DNA of 49,925 bases from JANQQZ01 sp039187315 (GCA_039187315.1 JBCCZQ010000010.1:1-49925), one strand, 5' to 3'; shown: positions 7,757-16,910, counted from the first letter of the stretch. A program made the numbers and translations. Notes: generated by a model from the sequence alone, not told the origin.

Positions 7757-8896
7757 TCACAACAACGCGAGCAGGTCGCGTGCGAGCCTGTCGGCACCGT
7801 CAGCCGGTCCGAGCGATTGCATCGCCTCGCGCCGTTGGGCACCCTCCTCGATGTCCAACAGCGCCGCGAGTGCTTCGCCGTGTGCGTCGGCGTTGCGTGC
7901 GGGATCGATGAAGTCGGTGGCGATCATCGCGCCGCCCGCCTCGACCAGAGGCCCGGCGTTGAGCCGCTGGTGCCCGTCTGCATGATGCGGGTACGGCAGC
8001 AGCAGCGCCCGCACTCCGGTCGCCCAGAGGGCCGCGACGGTCCCCGCGCCCGCCCGCCCGATGGCGGCATCCGCCGACGCGAGGGCCAGGTCCATCCGCT
8101 CGATGTACGGCTCGACCAACGACGGCACCCCCGCATCAGACCACGCGGCCAGTAGCTGCTCGCGGTCCGTGCCGGCGCTGCCGCCAGCCTGGTGGATCAC
8201 TTGCCATCCGTCGAAGAGCTCGGGCGATCGTCGCAGGGTTTCTAGTACGAAGCCGTTGACCGAGCCCGCGCCCTGGCTCCCGCCGGAGATCAGGAGCGTG
8301 CGCCGGCCGGCATCGAGCCCGAGCGCGAGCCGGGCGTGCGCGGGCGAGGGGAGATCACGCATCCGTGCGCGCACGATCGGCGGGATGCGTCCCTCGCCGG
8401 TGCCGACTCTGTATCCGCGCGTCGCGAAGCGCTCGGCGAGCCTGTTGGCCTTTCCCGGGACAGCATCGAGCGTGACGACCCATCGTTCGATGCCCTCCGC
8501 CCGAGCGCCCATGATCGCGGGCGCCGATACAAAGCCGCCCGTGGCGAGCATCGCGACACGCCCGCAGCCGCGGAGCATCGCGACAGCCTCGCGACCCACG
8601 CGCACGCCTGCGCCCCACCGCAGGGAGAACTTCACGATCGCCGAGGGCGCGAACGCGAGCGGCCTGGCGGGCGAAACCATGCGCTCGATCGGCTCGCCGC
8701 ACAGCCGCTCAGCGTCGAGCACGCGGGCATCGATCGCACGATCCGACACGACGAAGACGCAGCGCGTCCGACCGGGCGCCATGGCTTCGAGCGTCTCGGC
8801 GACGGCCAGGCCCGGGTGGATGTGCCCTCCGGTCCCGCCTCCGGCGAAGACAATGCCCAGGTCAGCGCTCGTAGAGGTGCCTGCTTCGGCGTTCAC
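7757..8896 (-). CDS. murG: UDP-GlcNAc transferase MurG (lipid II synthase)
   Basis: A 379-residue glycosyltransferase that adds GlcNAc to lipid I to make lipid II on the inner face of the membrane. The N-terminal glycine loop FAGGGTGGHIHPGLAV is diagnostic. The C-terminal half has LISGGSQGAGSVN, VIHQAGG, EPYIERMDLALASAD and AIGRAGAGTVAA, which form the UDP-GlcNAc site. The start is the GTG at 8896, whose GTGA overlaps the ftsW stop by 4 bp; the longer open frame upstream lies inside ftsW and is not coding. Presence of murG with ftsW shows that this organism makes peptidoglycan. Confidence 0.95.
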   Translation of the reverse strand: MNAEAGTSTSADLGIVFAGGGTGGHIHPGLAVAETLEAMAPGRTRCVFVVSDRAIDARVLDAERLCGEPIERMVSPARPLAFAPSAIVKFSLRWGAGVRVGREAVAMLRGCGRVAMLATGGFVSAPAIMGARAEGIERWVVTLDAVPGKANRLAERFATRGYRVGTGEGRIPPIVRARMRDLPSPAHARLALGLDAGRRTLLISGGSQGAGSVNGFVLETLRRSPELFDGWQVIHQAGGSAGTDREQLLAAWSDAGVPSLVEPYIERMDLALASADAAIGRAGAGTVAALWATGVRALLLPYPHHADGHQRLNAGPLVEAGGAMIATDFIDPARNADAHGEALAALLDIEEGAQRREAMQSLGPADGADRLARDLLALL

Positions 8897-10125
8897 GCGG
8901 GCAGGCCCGCCGCGTAGGCGCCTTCGTACGGGTCTTCGTCGTTCTCGGGCTCGCTGGCACGCTGCTCGTCCGCATGGCGATCGATTGCGGCAACCAGGCC
9001 AAGCGAGAACGCCGTCAGGATCCAGCCCGTGCCGCCCTTGGAGATCAGTGGCAGGGCGATGCCCTTGGTCGGCGCGAGCCCGGTGACCACGAGCAGGTTG
9101 ATCGAGGCCTGGAGCCCGATCGTCGCCATCACGCCTAGGACAAACAGTCGATGGATCGGATTCTCCGCGCGACCCAGCACGACCCAGAGGCACGCGAGCA
9201 AGGCGGCGTACAGGCTGAGCACGAGCAGCGCGCCGGGGATGCCAAGCTCCTCACAGATGATCGCAAAGATGAAGTCGGTCGTGTCCTCGGGCAGGTAGCC
9301 GAATTTCTGAAGCCCGTGGCCGAGCCCGCGTCCCGCGCCCTCGCCGCCCGCAACGGCGCCCATCGACTGGATCATGTGGAAGCCCGTCCCGGCCGGGTCG
9401 GCGTAAGGGTCGACGAACGCGGTCAGCCGCGCCATGCGGTACGGCACGAAGATCAGCGCCGGTACGACCGCGGCCAGGCCTAGCGGCGCGACCCAGGCGG
9501 CGTGGGTCAGCTTGGCGCCGGCGGCGAGCAGCACGAGGCTGCCCACACCCGCGATCAGCACTGCCGTGCCCAGGTCCTCGAGCATGATCACGCCCGCGAC
9601 CAGCCCCAGCGCCGCAAACGCAGGCAGGAAACCCGTCCAGAATCGCGCCAGCAGGGGTCCCGCGCTGGCGCCCGCCCAGGCGAGCAGGCCCACCAGGCCC
9701 CACTTGACGAGCTCGCTCGGCTGGATCGAGAGCGTTCCGACCGCCGGGAGCGTCACCTCGATCCAGCGGTGGCTCGCGTTCATCTCTCTTGAAAGTCCGC
9801 CGATGTAGACCGATCCGAGCAGCACCAGGCACGCGGCCACACCGACGATCGAGACGGCTACAACCCGATCCGGCCGGGGTGTCGAGAGCCTGACGGCCAA
9901 CCATCGCGGCAGCGACCACGCGAAGAGCATCGCGGCGATCGCGATCCCGGCAAAGACAGCGTTCCGTCCGCCCAGCAGCGACTGCACGCCGAAGCCCTCT
10001 GGCGACGCGACCGGTGCTTCGGCCGTCGCGGGCACGATGCGCATACCCGCGCTGGCGACCATGACGACGCCGAGCGTCAGCAGGCTGAGTGCGCACACGA
10101 AGATCCCTTGCCGGGCGGCCAGCAT
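8893..10125 (-). CDS. ftsW: SEDS glycosyltransferase FtsW/RodA family
   Basis: A 410-residue polytopic membrane protein of the SEDS family, peptidoglycan polymerases that work with class B PBPs in division (FtsW) or elongation (RodA). It has about ten hydrophobic segments, beginning GIFVCALSLLTLGVVMVASA. It contains IQPSELVKWGLVGLLAWAG, GLGHGLQKFGYLPEDTTDFI with the SEDS signature, and IALPLISKGGTGW near the end. The murG overlap points to FtsW rather than RodA. The C-terminal 35 residues are acidic and cytoplasmic. No other dcw genes (murC, ftsQ, ftsZ) are in the window, so the cluster is reduced. Confidence 0.93.
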   Translation of the reverse strand: MLAARQGIFVCALSLLTLGVVMVASAGMRIVPATAEAPVASPEGFGVQSLLGGRNAVFAGIAIAAMLFAWSLPRWLAVRLSTPRPDRVVAVSIVGVAACLVLLGSVYIGGLSREMNASHRWIEVTLPAVGTLSIQPSELVKWGLVGLLAWAGASAGPLLARFWTGFLPAFAALGLVAGVIMLEDLGTAVLIAGVGSLVLLAAGAKLTHAAWVAPLGLAAVVPALIFVPYRMARLTAFVDPYADPAGTGFHMIQSMGAVAGGEGAGRGLGHGLQKFGYLPEDTTDFIFAIICEELGIPGALLVLSLYAALLACLWVVLGRAENPIHRLFVLGVMATIGLQASINLLVVTGLAPTKGIALPLISKGGTGWILTAFSLGLVAAIDRHADEQRASEPENDEDPYEGAYAAGLPA

Positions 10126-10181
10126 GCGTTGGCTATCGGCGTGGTCGGCGGATCGCGTGCAGAAGCCGACGCTGGCTCGAG

Positions 10182-11918
10182 CTAGCGGAGCACTGTCAGG
10201 CTTGTGCGGGCCTCGAGCTCGGCCAGCGGTCGGGCGATCAGGTCGTAGCCGTCGGCCGACACGACCGCGCAGCGGATGAGCTCGCCCGGCGCCAGCCGCT
10301 CGCGCGATTGCACGTACGTCAGGCTGTCGATCTGCGGCGCTTGGTGATAGGCCCTGCCCCGGTAGAGGCGCCCGCCGCCGCCGACACCCGGGGTCGCCTC
10401 AGCCTGCTGGCCCGTATCGCCGTCGATGAGGATGTCCAGCTGCATGCCGGTGGTCGTCGGCTCGGCGGGATCCCACTGCTCGGCGAGGAACTCGTTCTGC
10501 TCAAAGGCGATTTTCTGCTGGAGAGCCATGATCTCGGCCTTGCGGGCGGCCTTGACCTCCTGCGGGACGGCGAGCGCGGGGTCCTTCTCCATCGTGCCGG
10601 CGGGCGTGCCGGGCTCGCGGGAGTACTCGAAGACACCCACTGCATCGAAGCCGACGTCCTCGATGAACGCCAGGAGCGCCTCGTGGTCGGCGTCTGTCTC
10701 GCCCGGGAAGCCAGAGATGAAGGTCGTCCGGATCGCCAGCCCCGGGATGGTTTCACGCAGCTTGTGCATCAGCTCAGCCTGCTGGGCGGCGCTCACCCGA
10801 CGGCGCATGAGCTCGAGCATCCGGTCGCTGGCGTGCTGGAGCGGGATGTCGATGTAGGGCAGCAAGCGGCCGTTCTGCGAGAGATCGGCGAAGGCCTCGA
10901 TGAACTCATCGCGGAAGTTGCTCGGGTAGGCGTACATCAGGCGGACCCAGCCTGAGCCCGCCGCGTCATCGACCGCCTGACTGAGCGCCCGGAGCAGGTC
11001 GGGTAGGCCTCCGGCGCGGGACCCCTCGTCCCAGCCGGTGCCGATGTCGTCGCCATAGCTGGTAGTGTCCTGCCCGATGAGGTTCAGCTCGAAGACGCCG
11101 TCGGCGAGCAGCTCGCGTGCCTCGGCGACCACACGGTCGATGGGCTTGCTGCGCATCTTGCCTCGGATCGATGGGATGGTGCAGAACGCGCACGTCTGGT
11201 TGCATCCCTCGCTCATGCGCAGGTACGCGTAGTGCCGGGGTGTGAGCCGGAGCCGGGCCGAGTCGTCCTCGAAGTAGCCGATACCCTTGCCGTCCTTGCC
11301 GTGGACGGTCAACCCGACCGTGTCGATGCCCCGCACGTCGGCGGCCTGGACGGCGTTGCCCGCGATCCAGTACCTGGGCTGGTCGCTGGCCTCGGCGAGG
11401 GAATCGCGTTTCGGCTTGATGCCGCGGACAGCCTCGACGACCTTGTCACGGTCGAACACGCCGATCATCGCGTCGATGCCTGGCTCCCAGTCGAGCATCT
11501 TGGCCCGGTGCCGCTGCACAAGGCAGCCCGCAACGACGACGCGTTTGACCCGCCCGGCTCGCTTGGCACGGACCGCGTCGCGTATCACGCCGAGCGATTC
11601 TTCTTTCGAGGCTTCCAGGAAGCCGCAGGTATTGACCACGACCGCGTCCGCCGGGTCGACGCCCTCGTCGACGGCGACGGCCGTGTCGGTCTCGGACCGG
11701 TTCTCGGTGTGGCCGGAATCGTCCCAGCGCTCGTCGGTGCTTGGGTTGTAGCTGACGGGCATGAGGCCGTCCTCGGCCAGCAGGCCGAGCATCTTCTCGG
11801 AGTCGACCAGGTTCTTCGGGCAGCCGAGGCTGACGAAGCTGACGGTCTCGATGCTGCCCGCGTCGGTCCGGGCATCGCTCTTGGCATCGCTCTGGCCTGT
11901 CGGTTGCGTATCCGGCAT
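10182..11918 (-). CDS. rimO: Ribosomal protein S12 methylthiotransferase RimO, enlarged
   Basis: A 578-residue radical SAM methylthiotransferase. It has the UPF0004 domain with three cluster cysteines (C33 in LGCPKN, C98 in VVNTCGF, C132 in VAGCL), the radical SAM motif CNQTCAFC (C239, C243, C246), and a C-terminal TRAM domain. LGCPKNLVDSE points to RimO rather than MiaB, so the substrate is the conserved Asp of S12. It is about 130 residues longer than E. coli RimO. Insertions of roughly 30 residues between C33 and C98 (acidic, 58-88) and 40 residues between C132 and C239 account for part of this. It lies between the MshEN-like gene and ftsW on the same strand. Confidence 0.94.
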   Translation of the reverse strand: MPDTQPTGQSDAKSDARTDAGSIETVSFVSLGCPKNLVDSEKMLGLLAEDGLMPVSYNPSTDERWDDSGHTENRSETDTAVAVDEGVDPADAVVVNTCGFLEASKEESLGVIRDAVRAKRAGRVKRVVVAGCLVQRHRAKMLDWEPGIDAMIGVFDRDKVVEAVRGIKPKRDSLAEASDQPRYWIAGNAVQAADVRGIDTVGLTVHGKDGKGIGYFEDDSARLRLTPRHYAYLRMSEGCNQTCAFCTIPSIRGKMRSKPIDRVVAEARELLADGVFELNLIGQDTTSYGDDIGTGWDEGSRAGGLPDLLRALSQAVDDAAGSGWVRLMYAYPSNFRDEFIEAFADLSQNGRLLPYIDIPLQHASDRMLELMRRRVSAAQQAELMHKLRETIPGLAIRTTFISGFPGETDADHEALLAFIEDVGFDAVGVFEYSREPGTPAGTMEKDPALAVPQEVKAARKAEIMALQQKIAFEQNEFLAEQWDPAEPTTTGMQLDILIDGDTGQQAEATPGVGGGGRLYRGRAYHQAPQIDSLTYVQSRERLAPGELIRCAVVSADGYDLIARPLAELEARTSLTVLR

Positions 11919-11963
11919 GAGCCCGAATCGTACGCCCGCCGCAAGCCCTGCATCATCGCCGGC

Positions 11964-12455
11964 TTACGCGGCCCGTGGCCGCAGCTTCGGGGCGGGCTGG
12001 ATCAGCGTCTCCGGGCCCAGCCCGGGCATCGGGTGGTGGCGCTGGAGCTGGTCGGCCAGCTGATCGACATCGGCGACGACGAAGAAGCAGGCCTCGGCGA
12101 GCTGCGTCGCTGCGAACCGCAGCGCTCTGGGCAAGTTGACCCGGGGCGTGCAGATCATCAGCTCGCCGTGCCGGAACGCGATCGGCAGCAGCTTGAACTG
12201 CCAGGCCTGCCGGCTCGTGACGGCCTCGACGGCCTGCGAATCGATCGTGAACGTCGACAGATCGACTACGCCCGCGAGCGATTCGTACTGCTCGGCCCAG
12301 GCCTGCTCGATAACGTCTGGATCGATGCCGAACATGCGCTCAGCGAGCTGACCGAAGGGACGCCCCAGGATGCGCTGCTCCTCGAGGATCTCGTCGCGCA
12401 TCAGCTCTGTGAGCACGCCGGCCTGCACCAGCAAGTCCCCGATCCGTACCGGCAT
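11964..12455 (-). CDS. Stand-alone GspE N-terminal (MshEN-like) domain protein
   Basis: A 163-residue protein starting MPVRIGDLLVQAGVLTELMR and continuing EQRILGRPFGQLAERMFGI. This is the N-terminal domain of type II secretion/type IV pilus ATPases (T2SSE_N, MshEN), with no ATPase domain after it. The RIGxLLVxxGVL...EEQ layout resembles the MshEN motif that binds c-di-GMP, but I cannot verify all ligand positions. The second half (YESLAGVVDL..., HGELMICTP...) matches the usual continuation of that domain. The ATG at 12455 has GGGGAG upstream; the longer frame is rejected because it lacks family resemblance. Function as a c-di-GMP sensor or secretion regulator is inferred. Confidence 0.82.
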   Translation of the reverse strand: MPVRIGDLLVQAGVLTELMRDEILEEQRILGRPFGQLAERMFGIDPDVIEQAWAEQYESLAGVVDLSTFTIDSQAVEAVTSRQAWQFKLLPIAFRHGELMICTPRVNLPRALRFAATQLAEACFFVVADVDQLADQLQRHHPMPGLGPETLIQPAPKLRPRAA

Positions 12456-12670
12456 GCGTGCTCCCCTCGTCGTACACCCGCATCGCTGCGGGATTCCCTC
12501 GTCCGAGTGGGAGCATCGGCCGGAATCGGCCTCAGCTTGGTGGAGGATGCCCTCCGGCCTACGCCCTCGGTCGGGCTGTGACGCGCAGGCGGCGTGGGCG
12601 CATGATCGGACCCTCACCGTACCCACTCCCGCGCACAGCGATGCCCCGGGTGCGGTACGCTCGGTTCCGC

Positions 12671-13165
12671 ATGGATGCGCCCCTCACGCTCACGCACGCC
12701 GATACGGGCCGGGAACCGGTCTCGCCCGAGACGGCTCCCTCCGGGCTGGTGCTGGTGATTGTCGGCGGGCACCTTCGGGCCGAGCTCGGCGACCGTGCTG
12801 CCGCCACGGGCCTCGCATGCACGCTCGACGCACGGCTCCACACGCTCGGAAGCCATCTGCGGGCGTGCGTTGTGACCGATCTCTGGCAGCTCAACGACGA
12901 CCGGCTCGCGGCGTGCCCGGCGGTCTGCGTCGGCGCACCGGCGGTCAACGCGGCGACGGCCTCGATCGCGGGTCGGGTGCCCAGCGTGCTCAGCGCCGAG
13001 GGCCGCCTGGTGATCCAGCTCGATCTGACCTACCGCGAACTGACAGCGGCCTGCTGGGGCGCGACGCACACGGAGACCGCCTCGGCGTGCATCCTCTTCG
13101 CGGAGAAGTACGCCGAGCCCTTTGCACGCGCGGCCGCGCGGCTACTTGCCGACGCAGAAGGTTGA
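12671..13165 (+). CDS. Conserved-looking protein of unknown function
   Basis: A 164-residue soluble protein that I do not recognise. From residue 25 it shows an alternating alpha/beta pattern: LVLVIVGGHLRAELGDRAA, LRACVVTDLWQLND, PAVCVGAPAVNAATASIAGR, RLVIQLDLT. The run CVGAPAVNAATA and the conserved-looking WGATHTETASA could form a ligand site. No signal peptide or membrane segment is visible. The start is the ATG at 12671; the frame upstream is Arg-rich and looks non-coding. It is the only plus-strand gene in this part and overlaps the mnmE 3' end by 24 bp. Coding is supported by protein-like composition with regular hydrophobic spacing. Confidence 0.7.
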   Translation: MDAPLTLTHADTGREPVSPETAPSGLVLVIVGGHLRAELGDRAAATGLACTLDARLHTLGSHLRACVVTDLWQLNDDRLAACPAVCVGAPAVNAATASIAGRVPSVLSAEGRLVIQLDLTYRELTAACWGATHTETASACILFAEKYAEPFARAAARLLADAEG

Positions 13166-14398
13166 GAAGATCAGTCCGAGCACGGCGTCGGGTTCGACCC
13201 GCCCCGTGAGGCCGCCCAGCGCGTCGAGTGCCGCGCGGAGCTCGCCCGCGGCGAGTTCCATCGGCGGCTGGCGCCCCTCCGAAGCGGCGACCGCGCGAGC
13301 GAGCGCCTCCGCGGCGCCGGCGAGCCCCGCGTCGATGGCCCGTGTGAGCCCCGTCTCGGCCCGCCCACCCATGAGACGGTCAGCGATGGCGCATCGGAGA
13401 TCATCGAGCCCCACCCCGGTGAGCGCGCACACATCCAGGTCCACAGCACCGTCCGGGCCGGGGCGATCGGCCTTGGTCCGCACGCGCAGGGCGGCCTCCG
13501 GGGCCGCGGCGAACACACCCGACGGGTCGCAGGCGATTGCCAGATCGGACTGAGCGAGCTCGCGTTCGGCCAGCCCGCGGCTGCGCGCATCATCGAGGCC
13601 CGGGAGGTCGACCAGTTCGATCATCAGCCCCGGCGCGAGCTCGAGCGTTTCCGCCAACGCATCGGCCGTCGTTCCCGAGGCGGCGGCGGTGACCGCGCGG
13701 CGACGGCCGAGCAGCGCGTTGAACAGCGTGCTCTTGCCGGCGCTTGGAGGGCCGAGCAGCACGACGCGCGGCGTGCCCGCCCGCGCCTCGGCGCCGGCAC
13801 TGGACCCGAGCGCGTCCTCGATCTCGGCAAGGAGACCATTGAGCCGTGATACAAGCTCGATGGGGGCGATCGCTTCAACGTCCTCCTGATCCGCAAAATC
13901 GATACCGGCCTCGACGAGCGCGAGCAAGCGCGCTGCCCGGTCCGCCCAGTCGGCTGCGCGCCGTCCGAGGTCGCCGGAACGCCAGCGCGACGCCTCGGCG
14001 AGCTGAGAGCCGTTTGCGGCGGTGATGATCGCCTCAACGCCTCGCGCCTCGTCCAGCGAGAGCCGACCCGCGAGGAACGCTCTGGCGGTGAACTCGCCCG
14101 GTTCTGCCGGGCGTACGCCGGTCTGCGCAAGCAGCGTGCGCATGACACGATCGACGATCGCGCCGCCGCCCGGGATCAGGAGCTCGAGCGTGTCGTCGCC
14201 CGTATAGGAATTCGGCGCGACGCCGCGGATGCACAGGCACGGCAGAGCGTGGTCGCCAAGTGTCAGACGGACCGGCGAGACGCCGCGGCGTTCGGGGAAC
14301 GCATCGATGATCGGCCGGATCGGCTCCAGATCGCCCGCGAGGCGGACAACGGCTCGGATGGCATCTCCTGGCGCCGAAGCGACCGCGGCGATGGTCAC
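13142..14398 (-). CDS. mnmE: tRNA modification GTPase MnmE
   Basis: A 418-residue MnmE (TrmE). With MnmG it installs the 5-carboxymethylaminomethyl group at U34 of certain tRNAs. The N-terminal domain has YTGDDTLELLIPGG and GEFTARAFLAGRLSLDEARG; a helical domain follows, then an inserted G domain with P-loop GPPSAGKSTLFNALLG, VDLPGLDD, and TKAD for the usual NKxD. The protein ends in FCVGK, the conserved C-(I/V)-G-K terminus whose Cys is functionally important. The G domain is somewhat compact (family length about 450). The start ATG overlaps the yidC stop by 4 bp, the classical yidC-mnmE arrangement. Confidence 0.95.
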   Translation of the reverse strand: MTIAAVASAPGDAIRAVVRLAGDLEPIRPIIDAFPERRGVSPVRLTLGDHALPCLCIRGVAPNSYTGDDTLELLIPGGGAIVDRVMRTLLAQTGVRPAEPGEFTARAFLAGRLSLDEARGVEAIITAANGSQLAEASRWRSGDLGRRAADWADRAARLLALVEAGIDFADQEDVEAIAPIELVSRLNGLLAEIEDALGSSAGAEARAGTPRVVLLGPPSAGKSTLFNALLGRRRAVTAAASGTTADALAETLELAPGLMIELVDLPGLDDARSRGLAERELAQSDLAIACDPSGVFAAAPEAALRVRTKADRPGPDGAVDLDVCALTGVGLDDLRCAIADRLMGGRAETGLTRAIDAGLAGAAEALARAVAASEGRQPPMELAAGELRAALDALGGLTGRVEPDAVLGLIFSTFCVGK

Positions 14399-16869
14399 GG
14401 CTTACCCGGTCCGCCGTCCGGCCCGCCCTGTCCCTTGCCCCTTCGCATCGCGCGCTGGGCGGCGGATTCACTCCCGCCCTTGCCAGATCCGGGCCTGCCG
14501 GGCTGGCCCTGGAGGCGGCCGCGTTTGGCGTCGAGCTGCTGCTGGCGGATGGCCTGCTGCTGCTCGGCCATCTGTTGGAGCCGTTCCATAAACCCGCCCT
14601 TCTTGCGGGGCTTGCGCGGCTTCTTGGTGACCTCGAGCAGGTCATGCTTCTTGATGTGCGCACGGATCCAGGTGTTCTCGAGGATGGCGATGGTCGAGTT
14701 CGCGATGAAGTAGATCGCCAGGCCGCTGGGCGCGTTGTACATGATGATCGGGAACAGACCGACCATCATGTACTTGGCGATCTTCTGCGTCTGCTCCTGC
14801 TCGGGACTCAGTGTCGCGCTCGTGGGCGGCGTCATGAACTTCATGTGCACGAAGTAGACCACTGCGAGCACGAACGGCAGCACGTTCACCGACGAGATCA
14901 GCCCCATCAGCGGGATCGAGAACTGCATGCCCGTCGGCAGCGGGATGAACCCGTCCGGCTCAGCCATATCCGCCAGGAAGAGCCAGTTCCCACCGGTGAC
15001 GGCCTGGATCACGCCGAACGCGGCCGGCTCGTGCCTCAGGTCGTAGAAAAAGTAGAGACTGGCATAGAGCGCGATCCAGATCGGCGACTGGAGCAGCATG
15101 GGCAGGCAGCCGAGCATGCCGGCGGGGTTGATGCCCTCCTCACGCCAGAGCTTGGCCATCTCCTGCTGCATGCGCTGGCGGTCGTCCTTGTACTTCTCCT
15201 GGAGCTTCTTCTGCTTGGGCGCCAGGTCCTGCATCTGCTTGCCAAACCGCTGCACGCGGATCTGGCTCCACCGGTTGACCGGGTGCAGGACCGTCCGCAC
15301 ACACACCACCAGAATCACGATCGCCAGCGACCAGTCGAAAACGATGCTGTGCAAAAATCGCAGCAGCCAGAGCAGCGGGTCGGTCAGCCACGTAAACGTG
15401 CACGCGGCGCAGGGACCGCCGAAGTTGTACGCGACGATCGTGTCGACCCCGGCCGCGAGCGCCTTGGGCATCTCGCGGATCGTCGGCTCGTGCGACGGGC
15501 CCGTATAGATGCGGTAGCCCAGGTCGGCGGCCCCGCCCGCGCCGATCGCGATCGTGGGCGATTGCAGCCGAAGGATCATCGCCGGGGCGTCGCGCAGCGG
15601 ATCCTCGAGCAGGACGCGCTCGACCTTCTCGACCGTTGCGAACGCGGGGGAGACGCCGTCGGGTACGTCGGCGTGGACGACCACTGCGAAGTAACGGTTG
15701 GTCATGCCAGCCCAGACCAGCTCCAGCGCAGCCGAGGCGCTGGTCTCGTTGGGCCAAAGATCCCGGACGGGCTGGCGTGACTGCAGCGAGCCGATCACAC
15801 CCTGCCGCTGGGTCAGGAACTTCTCGGCCAGCACCACCGCGCGCGAGGGGTCGAGCTCCGGCTTGGCGAGGTAGCCGAACCGGACGCGCCGCTTGTCGCC
15901 GCCGTAGGTCACCGCGTCCTGCGGCAGATCGATGGCGCCGAATGTGACCAGCTTCACATCGCGCTCGGCGTCGGTCGCGTTGACGATCGACTGCTCTAGC
16001 CCGATGTCGAGCGAGCCGGGTGTGATGACGTAGTGCCGTGTGATGCGCGCGATCACGACGCCGGACTCGTCTTCGATGACGGCCTCGAAACGGCCCGGAG
16101 CGGTCTCGCGCCAGACGCCGGGCTGCGCGAGGCCGACGAGCGCACCATCGATCTCCGCCCAGAGCGCCGCAAAGGGCGTGATGATGCCAGACCCATCGGG
16201 CGCGAGCAGTTCGGCCTGAACCTCGACGTGCGTCTCGGGCTTGTGCTCGCCGGTCGCGCGGTACCGTGCGCGGTCGGCCACGGTCCGGAACTCGTCGGCC
16301 AAGCGGATCGAGGCGATGCCGGCGCCGATGGTGCTGAAGCGGAGGCGGAGCGCATCGTCGGCATCGGGATCGATCGAGCCGAGGGGCGTGGGCTCGGCGT
16401 CGCCGGCAGCCGGCCAGACACGGGCGCGGAGGCCGACGAGCGCTGGCGCGTCTGTGTCGCTGTCCGTGAGAGCGTCCTGCCCCGCTGTGCCCGGCTGGGC
16501 AATGGGTTCCGGCTCACTCGAAGGCCCGGGCTCAGGTTCAGCCCGTGAGATCGGTTCTAGCTCGGTCGGCTGGTCGGCAGCTGGCGCCGACTCGGGCTGC
16601 GATCGGGGCGTGCCAGGTTCCGATGCGGGCCGTTCGACGGACGGATCAGCCCCGAGCTCGGATTGTTTGTCGGTTTGTTGGTCGGCCTCTTGATTGGCCT
16701 GTTGCGCGGTGGCGACACCGGCAGGATCTGCGGCCGGGGTACTCTGGCTGCTGGGTACGGTCGAGCCGCTGGTATTGACCAGAACCGCCCAGGCCGCGAA
16801 AACACCCACGCCCACGAGCACGAGGGGGACAATCAGACGCAGCGCGGTATTGGGCTTGTTCACGGCCAT
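14395..16869 (-). CDS. yidC: Membrane protein insertase YidC, long form
   Basis: An 824-residue YidC/Oxa1 insertase (E. coli 548). After a first membrane segment (about 10-30) comes a low-complexity Gln/Glu/Pro/Ser-rich stretch (about 33-130), then the periplasmic P1 beta domain, then the conserved core. The core shows FDWSLAIVILVVCVRTVLHP with the essential intramembrane Arg, MQDLAPKQKKLQEKYKDD, WREEGINPAGMLGCLPMLLQ and YNAPSGLAIYF. The last 75 residues are strongly basic and Gln/Gly-rich, as in YidC forms that bind ribosomes without help. It follows the phosphoesterase gene by 41 bp and overlaps mnmE by 4 bp. Confidence 0.96.
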   Translation of the reverse strand: MAVNKPNTALRLIVPLVLVGVGVFAAWAVLVNTSGSTVPSSQSTPAADPAGVATAQQANQEADQQTDKQSELGADPSVERPASEPGTPRSQPESAPAADQPTELEPISRAEPEPGPSSEPEPIAQPGTAGQDALTDSDTDAPALVGLRARVWPAAGDAEPTPLGSIDPDADDALRLRFSTIGAGIASIRLADEFRTVADRARYRATGEHKPETHVEVQAELLAPDGSGIITPFAALWAEIDGALVGLAQPGVWRETAPGRFEAVIEDESGVVIARITRHYVITPGSLDIGLEQSIVNATDAERDVKLVTFGAIDLPQDAVTYGGDKRRVRFGYLAKPELDPSRAVVLAEKFLTQRQGVIGSLQSRQPVRDLWPNETSASAALELVWAGMTNRYFAVVVHADVPDGVSPAFATVEKVERVLLEDPLRDAPAMILRLQSPTIAIGAGGAADLGYRIYTGPSHEPTIREMPKALAAGVDTIVAYNFGGPCAACTFTWLTDPLLWLLRFLHSIVFDWSLAIVILVVCVRTVLHPVNRWSQIRVQRFGKQMQDLAPKQKKLQEKYKDDRQRMQQEMAKLWREEGINPAGMLGCLPMLLQSPIWIALYASLYFFYDLRHEPAAFGVIQAVTGGNWLFLADMAEPDGFIPLPTGMQFSIPLMGLISSVNVLPFVLAVVYFVHMKFMTPPTSATLSPEQEQTQKIAKYMMVGLFPIIMYNAPSGLAIYFIANSTIAILENTWIRAHIKKHDLLEVTKKPRKPRKKGGFMERLQQMAEQQQAIRQQQLDAKRGRLQGQPGRPGSGKGGSESAAQRAMRRGKGQGGPDGGPGKP

Positions 16870-16910
16870 GCGTCGGCGGGGCTCCTGAGCACTCGCAAAC
16901 GGTATCCGGT

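Noticed and set aside
8897..9193. N-terminal extension of the murG frame
   Set aside because: Lies inside ftsW; the family N-terminus begins just after the GTG at 8896.
14575..15780. 401-codon plus-strand frame over yidC
   Set aside because: Arg/His/Asp/Val-rich antisense frame; yidC has clear conserved motifs.
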